The translations under genes and the position numbers were made by a program. From assembly GCF_023074075.1 (NCBI RefSeq), contig NZ_JADPKT010000074.1, positions 1 through 64,000 on the forward strand: a stretch of DNA of 64,000 nucleotides, in the 5' to 3' direction. This DNA is from Bradyrhizobium sp. 138 (lineage in GTDB: Bacteria; Pseudomonadota; Alphaproteobacteria; Rhizobiales; Xanthobacteraceae). Within the stretch, counting starts at the first letter, position 1. Every line of letters starts with the position of its first letter. The notes beneath the pieces are model-generated. The model was not told the origin of the DNA and did not search any database. It worked only from the letters and a program-made list of their open reading frames with translations. This document shows, piece after piece, positions 7,428 to 17,257 of the stretch.

Positions 7428-9188
7428 TCAGCGCGCCGGGGTCGGCTCCGCCCGGGCCGGCTCGCCGGTTTTGCCGAGGACGTGGATCTCGCCGTCCTCC
7501 ACCAACGACACCTTGCGGGTATGGAAGGCGTCCAGCGTCGAGCGGTGGCCGATCGAGACGATGGTGGCCTGTGGCAGCCTCTCCGTCAGCAGCCGATAGA
7601 GCCGGTCCTCGGACGGCTCGTCCAGCGAGGCCGTCGCCTCGTCGAGGAAGAGATAGTCCGGCACGTGCAGCAGGGCACGAGCGAGCCCAAGGCGTTGCTG
7701 TTCGCCGAGCGACAGTGTCCGGTTCCAATGTCCGTCTTCGTCGAGACGGTCGGCCAGGCGCGGCATGCCGACCGCAATCAGCGCGTCCCGAATCTTCTCG
7801 GCCGGGATGGAACCGTGTCCGGCAGGGTAGATGACGGCGTCGCCAAGCGGGCCGATCGGGAAATACGGCCGCTGTGGCAGCATCATCAGCTTCGCCTTCT
7901 CGGGAATGGCGATCGTGCCGGTGCCGAACGGCCAGATGCCGGCGATGGCCCGGAACAATGTCGATTTGCCGGAGCCGGACGCGCCGGTCACCAGCACCCG
8001 CTCCGACGGCTGGATCGTGAAGGCATCGGCTGCGACCAGAGGTGCGCCGTTCGGCAGTCTGACCAGCAATTGCTCGAGCGCGATGGCCTTGCCGTTCGAC
8101 GGCGCGACGTCGATGGTCGGCTCCTGCGCCGCGCCGCGGGCGGCGGAGCTGACCGACATCTCGAAGCCATCGAGGCGGGCAATCACCGCGCGCCACTCGG
8201 CCAGCGAGCGATAGGCGGTGACGAAGAAGGACAGCGCGTCCTGCACGCTGCCGAACGCCGAGCCGGTCTGCATCATGTCGCCGAGCTGGATGCGCTTGGC
8301 GAAGTAGGCCGGCGCCACCACCACATAGGGAAAGATCGTTGCGGCCTGACCATAGCTTGCCGTGAAGGCGGTCAGGCGCTTGGTCCGGCTCATGATCTCG
8401 TACCAATTGCCGATGACGAAGCCGAAGCGCCGCAGCAGATGCCCTCGCTCCGCGTTCTCACCCTGCAAAAGGGCGATCTGCTCGGAATTTTCGCGCACGC
8501 GGATCAGGTTGAAGCGGAAGTCGGCCTCAAAGCGCTGCTGCTCGAAATTGAGATTGATGAGCGGGGCGCCGATCCAGTGCGTCAACGCGGTACCTGCAAT
8601 CGCGTAGACCAGCGCGCACCAGACCAGAAAACCGGGGATGAGGATATCGGTGCCGTAAATGTACAAGGGTGCCTTGTAGGACAGGCCCCAGAGGATGACG
8701 ACGAACGAGGCCAGCGTCACGACCGAGGACAAGAGGCCAAGGCCGATGGTCAGCGTTTGTTCGACGAAGTTCTTGACGTCCTCGGTGACACGCTGGTCCG
8801 GATTGTCGGCGGCGTCGCCCTTGAGCTGCATGCGGTAATGCGTGGCGCCGTCGAGCCATTCGCCGAGATAATGGCGCGTCAGCCATTGCCGCCAGCGGAT
8901 CTGGAGCCACTGGTTCAGATAGAGCTTGTAGACGGCCAGTGCGACGAAGGTGAAGGCAAGGCCAAGGAAGATCCAGACCTCCTTGACGAACTCGGGGAGA
9001 TCGTAGGCCTGCAGCGCGCTGTAGAACCGGTTCTGCCATTGATTGAGGAGCACATTGATCGCGACCAGCACCAGCTCCATCGCGACGACGACGGCGAGCA
9101 GGCCGCGGCCGACCCATTTGTCCTCCGACCAGAAATAGGGAGCGGCGATTCGCCAGACGATCGCGAGCGTGGCGCTGATGTTCTTCAC
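7428..9188 (-). CDS. ABC transporter permease-ATPase fusion of the SbmA/BacA-related (BclA/YddA) family
   Basis: A 586-residue half-transporter. Residues 1-340 are the SbmA/BacA-like membrane domain with hydrophobic segments near 29-48, 71-88, 147-170, 180-205 and 280-297. The ATPase domain follows: Walker A GASGSGKST at 402-410, signature LSLGEQQR at 492-499, and Walker B YLFLDEATASLD at 512-523. Family members move peptides or other hydrophilic compounds across the inner membrane; BclA of Bradyrhizobium is the symbiotically important example. The GTG at 9188 is chosen because it has taggaga ten bases upstream. Which paralogue this is cannot be told from sequence alone. Confidence 0.85.
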   Translation of the reverse strand: MKNISATLAIVWRIAAPYFWSEDKWVGRGLLAVVVAMELVLVAINVLLNQWQNRFYSALQAYDLPEFVKEVWIFLGLAFTFVALAVYKLYLNQWLQIRWRQWLTRHYLGEWLDGATHYRMQLKGDAADNPDQRVTEDVKNFVEQTLTIGLGLLSSVVTLASFVVILWGLSYKAPLYIYGTDILIPGFLVWCALVYAIAGTALTHWIGAPLINLNFEQQRFEADFRFNLIRVRENSEQIALLQGENAERGHLLRRFGFVIGNWYEIMSRTKRLTAFTASYGQAATIFPYVVVAPAYFAKRIQLGDMMQTGSAFGSVQDALSFFVTAYRSLAEWRAVIARLDGFEMSVSSAARGAAQEPTIDVAPSNGKAIALEQLLVRLPNGAPLVAADAFTIQPSERVLVTGASGSGKSTLFRAIAGIWPFGTGTIAIPEKAKLMMLPQRPYFPIGPLGDAVIYPAGHGSIPAEKIRDALIAVGMPRLADRLDEDGHWNRTLSLGEQQRLGLARALLHVPDYLFLDEATASLDEPSEDRLYRLLTERLPQATIVSIGHRSTLDAFHTRKVSLVEDGEIHVLGKTGEPARAEPTPAR

Positions 9189-9391
9189 AGAGCAGGGTCT
9201 CCTAGGGGGATGTGCACAACCGCCCGGAGCCAAGGGCTTGAGGCCATGGCGGAAATGGGTGCGCTTAGGCTAAAGTCGCAGGTTCTGCAATTTGCGTTGG
9301 CTTGTCGCAGCTTGCAACCCTAGCATGGGCTCGACCGCGCGGGGTGGGGTGCTCCCGGATTTCGCGAGCTTGTGAGCGGACGGGAACCGCT

Positions 9392-9605
9392 GCATTCGCG
9401 GCGAACTCGTCCGGCGGCGTGATGGGCAAAGATGATCGACGCGCAGTCGATCGTGGTCGCCTCCACGGCCACCAACTGGTACGGCCACGAGGGCACGATC
9501 CTGCGCTTCGTGTTCTGGCACTCGATCGTGCTGGCCTGTCTCGTCGGCGTGCTCGTGACGTTGCAGGCCTATGTCTGGCCGTTCACGGCGCTTGTGCTGA
9601 AGTAG
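9392..9605 (+). pseudogene. lldP: Remnant of the 3' end of an L-lactate permease gene
   Basis: The frame at 9392-9431 reads AFAANSSGGVMGK. After a one-base shift at ggcaaagatgatc it continues, from the ATG at 9432, as MIDAQSIVVASTATNWYGHE and on to a hydrophobic end FTALVLK. These are the conserved last 70 or so residues of LctP/LldP lactate permeases. The other 450-500 residues are absent and one extra A breaks the frame. A strong terminator still follows. The 57-residue open part (9432-9605) could be translated but would hold a single membrane helix and no transport function. Confidence 0.8.
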
Positions 9606-9628
9606 CAGTCGCCGCCAGGGTTAGATGC

Positions 9629-9664
9629 AAATCCCCGCGAGGTTCGCCCCCGCGGGGATTTTGC
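9629..9664 (+). terminator. Terminator after the lactate permease remnant
   Basis: The hairpin aatccccgcg/cgcggggatt is followed by ttt. It is likely the original terminator of the lost permease gene. Confidence 0.85.
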
Positions 9665-9742
9665 GTTTGATGTCGGCGAACCTTCTCAACGGCGCCGCCA
9701 TCTTATAGAAGGTGCGGCAAATCAGGTCGGTCGAGAGGCTCC

Positions 9743-10141
9743 ATGGTTTCGCTCAAGCAGTTAGTGGGTGCGGCGGTTGCAATGCTCGCGATGTCCACGC
9801 TCGCGTGTGCCGAGGACGGTTTTCCCTTCGGCACCGAGATGACGCTGGAAGCGTTGCCGCAAGCAGGCTCCAAGCGGATTCCGAACATCGAGATCGGCGA
9901 CCATGGCGAGGTCGTGCTGGAGCTGTGGTGCAAGGGCGGCAAGGGCCAGTTCTCGGTCGCCGGCAACACCGTGATCTTCGTCCCCGGCCAGATTCAGGAC
10001 CGTTCCTGTCCGCCGGCAAGAGCGCAGGCCGACGACGAACTCGTCGCAGCGCTCAGCAGTGTCGAGACCTGGAAACGCCAGGGTGACGTGCTGACGCTGA
10101 TCGGCCCCAAGCCGCTGCGCTTCAGGACGACAGGGAATTGA
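9743..10141 (+). CDS. Small secreted META/HslJ-like protein
   Basis: A 132-residue exported protein. Residues 1-23 form a signal peptide (LAMSTLACA). The mature part has GHGEVVLELWCKGGKGQF and a C-terminal half, LSSVETWKRQGDVLTLIG, that resembles the META domain of HslJ-type proteins, where the final strand reads LxLxG. The function of such domains is uncertain; some are heat-shock or motility related. The ATG at 9743 has gagagg upstream. The assignment rests on a weak motif. Confidence 0.6.
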   Translation: MVSLKQLVGAAVAMLAMSTLACAEDGFPFGTEMTLEALPQAGSKRIPNIEIGDHGEVVLELWCKGGKGQFSVAGNTVIFVPGQIQDRSCPPARAQADDELVAALSSVETWKRQGDVLTLIGPKPLRFRTTGN

Positions 10142-10153
10142 CGCTCCCTGGGT

Positions 10154-10200
10154 GTCCCGGACGCGCTGCAACGCGTAGCGTTGCCGCGCAGAGCCGGGAC
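10154..10200. repeat. Palindromic intergenic repeat (gtcccgg/ccgggac)
   Basis: Outer arms gtcccgg (10154-10160) and ccgggac (10194-10200) enclose nested complementary segments gcaacgc/gcgttgc. It lies between convergent genes and may act as a structural end for transcripts. Confidence 0.6.
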
Positions 10201-10300
10201 CCAGCTTCCATCGGCAAATTCGCAGGTGGCCTCTGAGCGCCGGCTCTGCGGCGCACCACTGACGTGCTGCACCTTGTCCGGGGCGCGATCGTTCAGCGGG

Positions 10301-11512
10301 TCACTTCCACACCGACTTGTCGGCATCCCAGCGCTGGCCCTTCAGCTCCTTGGTGAGCGCCTCGACCGAACCGTTGTCGTCGGGCTGTTCGCCTTCCTCG
10401 TCGACCGAGGCGTCGTCGGAGAGATTGAGCTTGGCGCCGCTACTCTCGTCGGCGGTCGTCGTCGCGGGGCTGCCGATCCAGAGCATGAGCTTGTCGGTCG
10501 TGCCGGGCTTGTCGGGCGAGACCAGCCCTGCGACCTCGATCGTGTCGGTCAGCTCGAGCGCAGGAAAATCCCGGTTTGGCCGCTTGAACACCAGCTTCAG
10601 CTTGCCGGTGGCGGGGTTGAAGCTTTGTGACACGGGCTTTGCCGCGAGTGTCCGGCTCAGAACGTTCGCAACAGTGGCCGCGAGCTTGTTGCGGTTGATC
10701 TTGTCGCCCTCGCGCCAGTCGGCCGCGGCGAAGCGGATGGTGCGGTCCATCTCGGTCATGCCGGCGGTCCAGCCTGCGGCGGTGACGCCGGGCATCGCCT
10801 TGAATTTCGCCAGCAGCGCGCCGGCGCGCTCGGGGTCGACCGACATGTTGATGGTCTGCTCGCCTGCGCGCAGCGCATCGCAGCCGACAGTGAGGCTCGC
10901 CAGCGTCACCTCGACGTCCTGGCCCTTCAGGCTCTTCAGGAAGTCGGTCGCCGCATCGAGCTTGACCTTGACCGCGATCGCCTCCGGCGAGACGTCGGTG
11001 AAATCCTTCGGCTGCGGCGTGATGCCGTCGTCGGAGGTCTGGTTGTCCAAGAATTCCTTTTCGCTGAGATCGGAATTGTCCGGCGAGGTGACCTCAGTCA
11101 CCGCCTGGCCGATGCTGATCTGACCGCGGAACTCGAAGCTATCGCCGGCCTGCTTGCGCAGCAGCTTGATGCTGACCGGCGCCTTCTCGCTGATACTCTG
11201 CGTGGTGCCGGTCAGGGTCTGGCCGGCGACCTGGAGATTGACGACGAAGCGATCCTTGCGGTCGGAATTCTTTGCGACGGGATAGCAGACGTCGAGCACC
11301 GCCGCCGTGACCGTCTTGCCCTGGCGCGTCTCCTTGAGGATCACGTCGGCATTGCCGTCCATCAACCCGTCGATCGAGGTGAAATAGCGCGTCTCCACGC
11401 CCCCGGGGGCCGTGGCCTTGGGTGACAGTTTCATCTGGGCGGAGGCAAATTCGGGTGCAACCGCAAGCAGGGCAGCCAAAACGACTGTCGGACAAACCAG
11501 AAGCGCACGCAT
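10301..11512 (-). CDS. Secreted hypothetical protein
   Basis: A 403-residue protein with a clear signal peptide (MRALLVCPTVVLAALLAVAPEFASA). The rest is soluble, without membrane segments or cysteine motifs (two cysteines, in VCYPV and VGCDAL). The C-terminal 60 residues are acidic (DDASVDEEGEQPDDN) before a basic end. I recognise no domain. The ATG at 11512 is preceded by aggga. It follows groEL on the same strand, but the groEL terminator separates them, so it is likely expressed on its own. Confidence 0.75.
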   Translation of the reverse strand: MRALLVCPTVVLAALLAVAPEFASAQMKLSPKATAPGGVETRYFTSIDGLMDGNADVILKETRQGKTVTAAVLDVCYPVAKNSDRKDRFVVNLQVAGQTLTGTTQSISEKAPVSIKLLRKQAGDSFEFRGQISIGQAVTEVTSPDNSDLSEKEFLDNQTSDDGITPQPKDFTDVSPEAIAVKVKLDAATDFLKSLKGQDVEVTLASLTVGCDALRAGEQTINMSVDPERAGALLAKFKAMPGVTAAGWTAGMTEMDRTIRFAAADWREGDKINRNKLAATVANVLSRTLAAKPVSQSFNPATGKLKLVFKRPNRDFPALELTDTIEVAGLVSPDKPGTTDKLMLWIGSPATTTADESSGAKLNLSDDASVDEEGEQPDDNGSVEALTKELKGQRWDADKSVWK

Positions 11513-11597
11513 CGCGGAAATCCCTGATCAAGAATCGGCGCGCCACCGTAGTGGGTTTTGGCCGTCGGTTGAATCGGAAAGCTGAAGGCAGGGTCTG

Positions 11598-11628
11598 CAA
11601 AAAAGAAGGCCGCCCGGAGGCGGCCTTC
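11598..11628 (-). terminator. groEL terminator
   Basis: A perfect 10-base stem gaaggccgcc/ggcggccttc with a cgga loop, followed on the minus strand by six T residues. Confidence 0.9.
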
Positions 11629-11653
11629 GCAACATTGTAATGAAAGGATCGGC

Positions 11654-13285
<1,632 letters not shown>

Positions 13286-13344
13286 GTCTGCAATCCCTCG
13301 TGTTTCGTGCTGTGTCTTGTTTCGTGCTGTACGGCGGAATGATG

Positions 13345-13372
13345 GATGCCCGGATCGCACGATCCGGGCATC
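13345..13372 (-). promoter_or_regulatory. Perfect hairpin in the groES-groEL spacer
   Basis: Two 13-base arms, gatgcccggatcg and cgatccgggcatc, are separated by only two bases. No T run follows on the minus strand, so a simple terminator is unlikely. A processing site, mRNA stabiliser or inserted repeat is more plausible. Confidence 0.6.
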
Positions 13373-13401
13373 ACATTCAGCGGCTGTTCAGGAGGATGGC
13401 C

Positions 13402-13698
13402 TTAGGCCAGAACGCCCATGATGTCCGACTCCTTCATGATCAGGAGATCTTCGTTGTCGATCTTGACCTCGGTGCCCGACCACTTGCCGAACAGCACGCG
13501 GTCGCCGACCTTGAGGTCGATCGGGATCAGCTTGCCGGCCTCGTCGCGGCCACCGGGGCCGACGGCGACGATTTCGCCCTGGGACGGCTTTTCCTTGGCG
13601 GTGTCCGGAATGATGATGCCGCCCTTGGTCTTTTCCTCGGCGTCGATACGTTTGACCACGACACGGTCATGCAGCGGACGAAATTTGGATTTAGCCAT
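13402..13698 (-). CDS. groES: 10 kDa co-chaperonin GroES
   Basis: A 98-residue lid of the GroEL chamber. It has the typical FRPLHDRVVVKRID opening, the mobile loop around EEKTKGGIIIPDTA, and GDRVLFGKWSGTEVKID. The ATG at 13698 begins the conserved MAKSKFRPL; the open frame extends upstream without homology. It is first gene of the groESL operon. Confidence 0.97.
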   Translation of the reverse strand: MAKSKFRPLHDRVVVKRIDAEEKTKGGIIIPDTAKEKPSQGEIVAVGPGGRDEAGKLIPIDLKVGDRVLFGKWSGTEVKIDNEDLLIMKESDIMGVLA

Positions 13699-13791
13699 GA
13701 CGTTTCCCTTTGGAGGCTCGCTTCGGAAGTAGTGGAAGTGGGTTGGGCGGCGCTTCCGTCCACCCCCCATCCCGAGGATCGAACGGCGCGC

Positions 13792-13818
13792 TTAGCAATC
13801 GGGCTTTCCGAGTGCTAA
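13792..13818. promoter_or_regulatory. CIRCE operator for HrcA upstream of groES
   Basis: TTAGCAATC, nine bases, then GAGTGCTAA. The consensus is TTAGCACTC-N9-GAGTGCTAA, so one half is perfect and the other has one mismatch. It lies 94 bases upstream of the groES start, the normal position, and predicts HrcA repression with release on heat shock. Confidence 0.9.
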
Positions 13819-14011
13819 TAGTGGGCCCGGAAATATGGCTTGGCCGCGATCCTGTCAAGCAAAGGTGGTTAAGCGATTGTTGAGGCGGATATAGGATGGT
13901 GGCATTGAAAACTCGTTCGGGGCGCCGGCGTAAAGGACGTCATTGCTCCGGCAGCGGTTTTGCGCTTGGCTGCGGGAGGGGTGCGGCCATGGTCTTGTTC
14001 GGGGGAATGCC

Positions 14012-14533
14012 ATGATCAGTTCAGCTCACGCGCGCACGGTTGCCAATCTGGCGGCCGCCTGTTGTCTGGCGTTGCTGCTGGGCGCTTGCGGCGGCGGCTT
14101 CAGCCTGCCGTCTCTCACGTCGTCCGCGCCGCCGCCCGAAGCCGAGCCCGGCGCCGGCCCGGAAATGCCTGCGACCATTCGCGCCGACGAGATCGTGGGC
14201 CGCTGGGGTCTCGCCTCGTTCCAGAACCCGGCCGACCGCGCCCGCACCGAGGCCGCCGCGCGGGCCCAGTGCAAGAATCCCTACGTGATCACCGCCGGCT
14301 CCTCCGGCGGCGTGATCATGCATCTGGCAGACCAGGCCACGCCCCAGGAGCTGCGGCTGAAGGGCTCGCCGAGCGGCAAGAACTACATCGGACCGGCGGG
14401 CCCGACCCCCAGCGAGCAGGACCGCGAAATCATCTCCTTCGACGGCCGCGTCCTGATCACCCGCTTCATCGACAAGGACGCCGCCACCCGCTACGGCAAC
14501 ATGGTCTACGTCCGCTGCGCGCCGCGGGCGTAG
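14012..14533 (+). CDS. Putative lipoprotein
   Basis: A 173-residue protein with a lipoprotein signal: hydrophobic LAAACCLALLLGAC, lipobox LGAC with the modified cysteine near residue 26, then a glycine/proline-rich linker. The globular part (from about 55, ADEIVGRWGLASFQ) ends VYVRCAPRA and shows no domain I can name. The site gggggaa lies just before the ATG. It is likely anchored in the outer membrane or periplasm. It stands alone between groESL and a repeat. Confidence 0.75.
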   Translation: MISSAHARTVANLAAACCLALLLGACGGGFSLPSLTSSAPPPEAEPGAGPEMPATIRADEIVGRWGLASFQNPADRARTEAAARAQCKNPYVITAGSSGGVIMHLADQATPQELRLKGSPSGKNYIGPAGPTPSEQDREIISFDGRVLITRFIDKDAATRYGNMVYVRCAPRA

Positions 14534-14555
14534 GCGAGGTCGCGGCCTAACAACT

Positions 14556-14670
14556 CGTCATTGCGAGGAGCCCGCGACAAAATTGCGAAGCAATTTTGCG
14601 CTGGCGACGAAGCAATCCAGAGTGTCTCCGCGGAGGCACTTTGGGTTGCTTCGCTATGCTCGCAATGAGG
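14556..14670. repeat. Dispersed palindromic repeat, TCATTGCGAG family, copy 2
   Basis: It runs from cgtcattgcgaggagc to gctcgcaatgagg, with an internal hairpin aaaattgcg/gcaatttt. It is related to 7268-7346. Confidence 0.75.
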
Positions 14671-14678
14671 GGCAAACA

Positions 14679-14715
14679 AAAACGCCGGCCTCAAGGCCGG
14701 CGTTTTGCTTTTTTT
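14679..14715 (-). terminator. Bidirectional terminator
   Basis: The 12-base perfect stem aaaacgccggcc/ggccggcgtttt with a tcaa loop has T-rich sequence on both sides. It serves the CheZ-like gene on the minus strand and could stop plus-strand transcripts too. Confidence 0.85.
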
Positions 14716-14726
14716 GCAATCCGCGC

Positions 14727-15506
14727 TCAGTCGAACAGCGCGTCGATGTCGTCCTGCGAGGCATGACCGACGTCGCCGGCGAGCTTCGGACCGTTGAGAA
14801 GCTTTTCCTCCTCGGTGCGGTTATCGACCTGCGCCGGCACGTGGGACTTGATCGCGTCGACGCCGCCCCAGATCTCCATCATCGCATTGATGTGCTGCTC
14901 GATGAACTTCATCGTGCCCATGACCTTGCTGATACGTTGGCCGGTCAGGTCCTGGAAGTTGCAGGCCTCGAAGATCGAGATGACGCGTTCCTGGATGTCG
15001 TCGGCGAGCCGCTTCTGCTGGTCGATCGAGTCCACCTTGGACATCGCGCTGGCGGCCTGGTCGATCGATTCTGCGGCTTCGAGAATCTGCTGGGTCGCCT
15101 GCTCGGTGCCGCCGACGACCGCGCCGAGCTCGCCATTGACCTTGGCCATTTCGCCGCCGTCAAAGCTCTTTCCGTGCAGCGTCGCGATCTCGCGCTTGGT
15201 GCGGTCGATGGCGTCGTGGATCAGGTCGAGCTCGACCTTCAACTTCTCGCACTGCTCGATCTGGGCCCGATAGGTTTCGAGCATGGTACGCGCCTCGGAG
15301 AGCTCGTGGGCGGTGGAGGCGTCGATCGCCGCCATGGCTGCGCTGCCCGACAGGGGCACGCTGCCCTTGGCCATCTGGGCGCGGATCGCACGTAGCTCGG
15401 CCATGATCTCGCTATGCATCGGGATTGCCTCTTCGGTTACGTCCAAAATCGGCATCTCGCCACCAGCGATATCCTCGACGCGAAAACGTTTGCGGTGAAC
15501 AGCCAT
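14727..15506 (-). CDS. CheZ-family protein phosphatase
   Basis: A 259-residue, mostly helical protein. FQDLTGQ at residues 184-190 matches the catalytic segment of CheZ, with Asp186 and Gln190 in the positions that dephosphorylate CheY-P in E. coli. The end, SQDDIDALFD, resembles the CheY-binding tail of CheZ. Long helices rich in Glu and Lys fill residues 60-175. The ATG at 15506 has ggggag seven bases upstream. No other chemotaxis gene adjoins it; a single CheY receiver lies 44 kb away at 59987. Substrate identity is inferred. Confidence 0.75.
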   Translation of the reverse strand: MAVHRKRFRVEDIAGGEMPILDVTEEAIPMHSEIMAELRAIRAQMAKGSVPLSGSAAMAAIDASTAHELSEARTMLETYRAQIEQCEKLKVELDLIHDAIDRTKREIATLHGKSFDGGEMAKVNGELGAVVGGTEQATQQILEAAESIDQAASAMSKVDSIDQQKRLADDIQERVISIFEACNFQDLTGQRISKVMGTMKFIEQHINAMMEIWGGVDAIKSHVPAQVDNRTEEEKLLNGPKLAGDVGHASQDDIDALFD

Positions 15507-15818
15507 CAAGATACTCCCCCCACCTCACTCACGCGTCTTTGTAATCAGAAGCGATTTAACACGAAGTTCACAGCAGGAACTGTTGCGCGGCGTCGCGCGA
15601 CGGAGCGCAAAGAAGCGATTAACCATGGCCGCGTCGCGTTCATCGAAAATAAACGCTGATCGCCAAATTGCCCCTCGCTTGACGACGTGGTGAATCCAAA
15701 CCCCCGATACGTTTACCAAACAAAACGGCTTTTGCTTTTTATTGACCACGCCCGAGGGGCGCGGACCTCAGCTCTCCACGGCGCATGTGATCTAGACGAA
15801 ACAGTACAGAGTACGTCG
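15507..15818. promoter_or_regulatory. Divergent promoter region
   Basis: 312 bases between the CheZ-like gene (minus) and the L,D-transpeptidase gene (plus), without a supported ORF. The stretch 15620-15760 is A/T richer than its surroundings and probably carries both promoters. No clear operator was seen. Confidence 0.35.
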
Positions 15819-16631
15819 ATGTTCAAGAAAATGTCTGTCGCGCTGCTCGGCAGCGCTTGCACCTTCTTTGCCGGCGCGAACGACGCCAGCGCGTTCGAGA
15901 ATAGTGTGCCGAACGATCCGCCCGCGGTGCTCTACCAGCCGCAGGTGCCGCCGGCGCCGGTGCGCGTCGCATCCAATTCGAACATGGGCGGCGGCTTCAT
16001 CGAATTCCTGTTCGGAGACGGCCCCGGCCGCGGCCCGGCTTACGCGCCCGAGCGGCCGGTGTATCAGCAGCAGCCGGCCTACTACGATCAGCGCCGCCTG
16101 CCGCCGATGGGGGAGCCGCAGGTGCAGGGCGGATATCAGCAGAGCGCGCTCCAGCAGGACGCGGTCGATCCGCGGCAGCGTCCGTTCGATCCGAGGTTCG
16201 AAAAGCAATCTGTTGACTATAGCGGCAAGGAAAGTGCCGGCACGATCGTGGTCGATACACCGAACAAATTCCTCTATCTCGTCGAGGGCAACGGCCGGGC
16301 GATGCGCTACGGCATCGGTGTCGGTCGTCCCGGCTTCACCTGGTCCGGCGTGAAGTCGATCACGGCCAAGCGCGAATGGCCGGCCTGGACGCCGCCGGCC
16401 GAAATGCTCGCGCGCCGGCCTGATTTGCCCCGGCACATGGAAGGCGGTCCGGAGAACCCGCTCGGCGCCCGCGCGATGTATCTCGGCTCGACGCTGTACC
16501 GCATTCACGGCTCCAACGAGCCCTGGACCATCGGTACCAACGTCTCCTCCGGCTGCATCCGCATGCGCAACGAGGACGTCATCGACCTCTACGGCCGCGT
16601 CAATGTCGGCACCAAGGTCGTGGTGATGTGA
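15819..16631 (+). CDS. L,D-transpeptidase (YkuD/ErfK family)
   Basis: A 270-residue exported enzyme expected to make L,D cross-links in peptidoglycan or attach proteins to it. Residues 1-25 are a signal peptide. Residues 30-130 form a Pro/Gln/Tyr-rich linker. The YkuD domain spans about 140-270, with TIVVDTPNKFLYLV at its start and the active-site pattern His230 ... SSGCIRM, where Cys246 is the nucleophile. The ATG at 15819 is the first before the signal peptide; a good ribosome site is not obvious. Confidence 0.9.
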   Translation: MFKKMSVALLGSACTFFAGANDASAFENSVPNDPPAVLYQPQVPPAPVRVASNSNMGGGFIEFLFGDGPGRGPAYAPERPVYQQQPAYYDQRRLPPMGEPQVQGGYQQSALQQDAVDPRQRPFDPRFEKQSVDYSGKESAGTIVVDTPNKFLYLVEGNGRAMRYGIGVGRPGFTWSGVKSITAKREWPAWTPPAEMLARRPDLPRHMEGGPENPLGARAMYLGSTLYRIHGSNEPWTIGTNVSSGCIRMRNEDVIDLYGRVNVGTKVVVM

Positions 16632-16734
16632 GGCGTGGTGCGATCGATGCGAGCCGTCAACTCGGCGGGCCGCGTTGGCTCGCGATGCGCGGCATCGAAG
16701 CCGTTGCGTGCGGCCGGCGTACGCCAGCTACGGT

Positions 16735-16959
16735 CTATGCTCGCTGACGGCGCCGCGTCGACCTGCGACGAGGGGCAGCGGAGCGGCGACGACGCGTTGA
16801 TGAATGGGAGTGCGGAGCGCGAGCGGAGCGCTTCAACCGCCGCGCCGACAGCTCTGCCTTCCTGACGCGCTCGTGCAGTCCCTCCAACTCGTACAATTCG
16901 GTGATGAGATGCGTCGTCACGTCGGCCAAGGTTGTAATGCGGTGCTGAAGTGGACTCAT
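16735..16959 (-). CDS. Possible small basic protein
   Basis: A 74-residue reading frame. Residues 1-43 (MSPLQHRITTLADVTTHLIT and a following Leu/Glu/Arg helix) look like real helical protein. The tail after residue 45 is almost only Arg, Ser and Ala. The ribosome site is weak. I recognise no family, and it could be chance coding in a high-GC gap. Confidence 0.3.
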   Translation of the reverse strand: MSPLQHRITTLADVTTHLITELYELEGLHERVRKAELSARRLKRSARAPHSHSSTRRRRSAAPRRRSTRRRQRA

Positions 16960-17210
16960 TTTCGAGACCCCGAGATGCAGCCACGTCGGTGTGTGGCATG
17001 AGCAACGTGTTCTTCCAGTTGAACACCCATGTCCGAATTTGGAAATCCGGGAGTCTACGTATCGGGATGCGATTTGGTTTTTCATGGTGAACTGAAGCGC
17101 GTCCGACAACGTTCAGCTCAGTGCTATTTCTCGGCGTAATAGTCATATTATATCGAGCGGCTTGTCTGCGTGCTGTCGTACAGAAGGCGCTTGAGTTCGG
17201 ACGCAAAAGA
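16960..17210. other. Gene-poor gap
   Basis: No gene, repeat or palindrome is supported. The part 17130-17160 is A/T rich (catattatatcgag). It lies between the possible small gene and the terminator of the DUF2076 gene. Confidence 0.4.
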
Positions 17211-17236
17211 AAACGGCCGCCTGAAGGCGGCCGTTT
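17211..17236 (-). terminator. Terminator of the DUF2076 gene
   Basis: An 11-base perfect stem aaacggccgcc/ggcggccgttt with loop tgaa, followed on the minus strand by a T-rich tract. Confidence 0.85.
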
Positions 17237-17257
17237 CGCATCTACTGGGCGAATGGC

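Noticed and set aside
7299..9323. 674-codon plus-strand frame opposite the ABC transporter
   Set aside because: The minus-strand gene has Walker A, signature and Walker B motifs; the plus frame is low-information antisense in high-GC DNA.
9302..9670. 122-codon frame over the lactate permease remnant
   Set aside because: Only 13 of its residues (AFAANSSGGVMGK) are homologous; the rest is out of frame with the permease tail, so this is a broken gene and not a new one.
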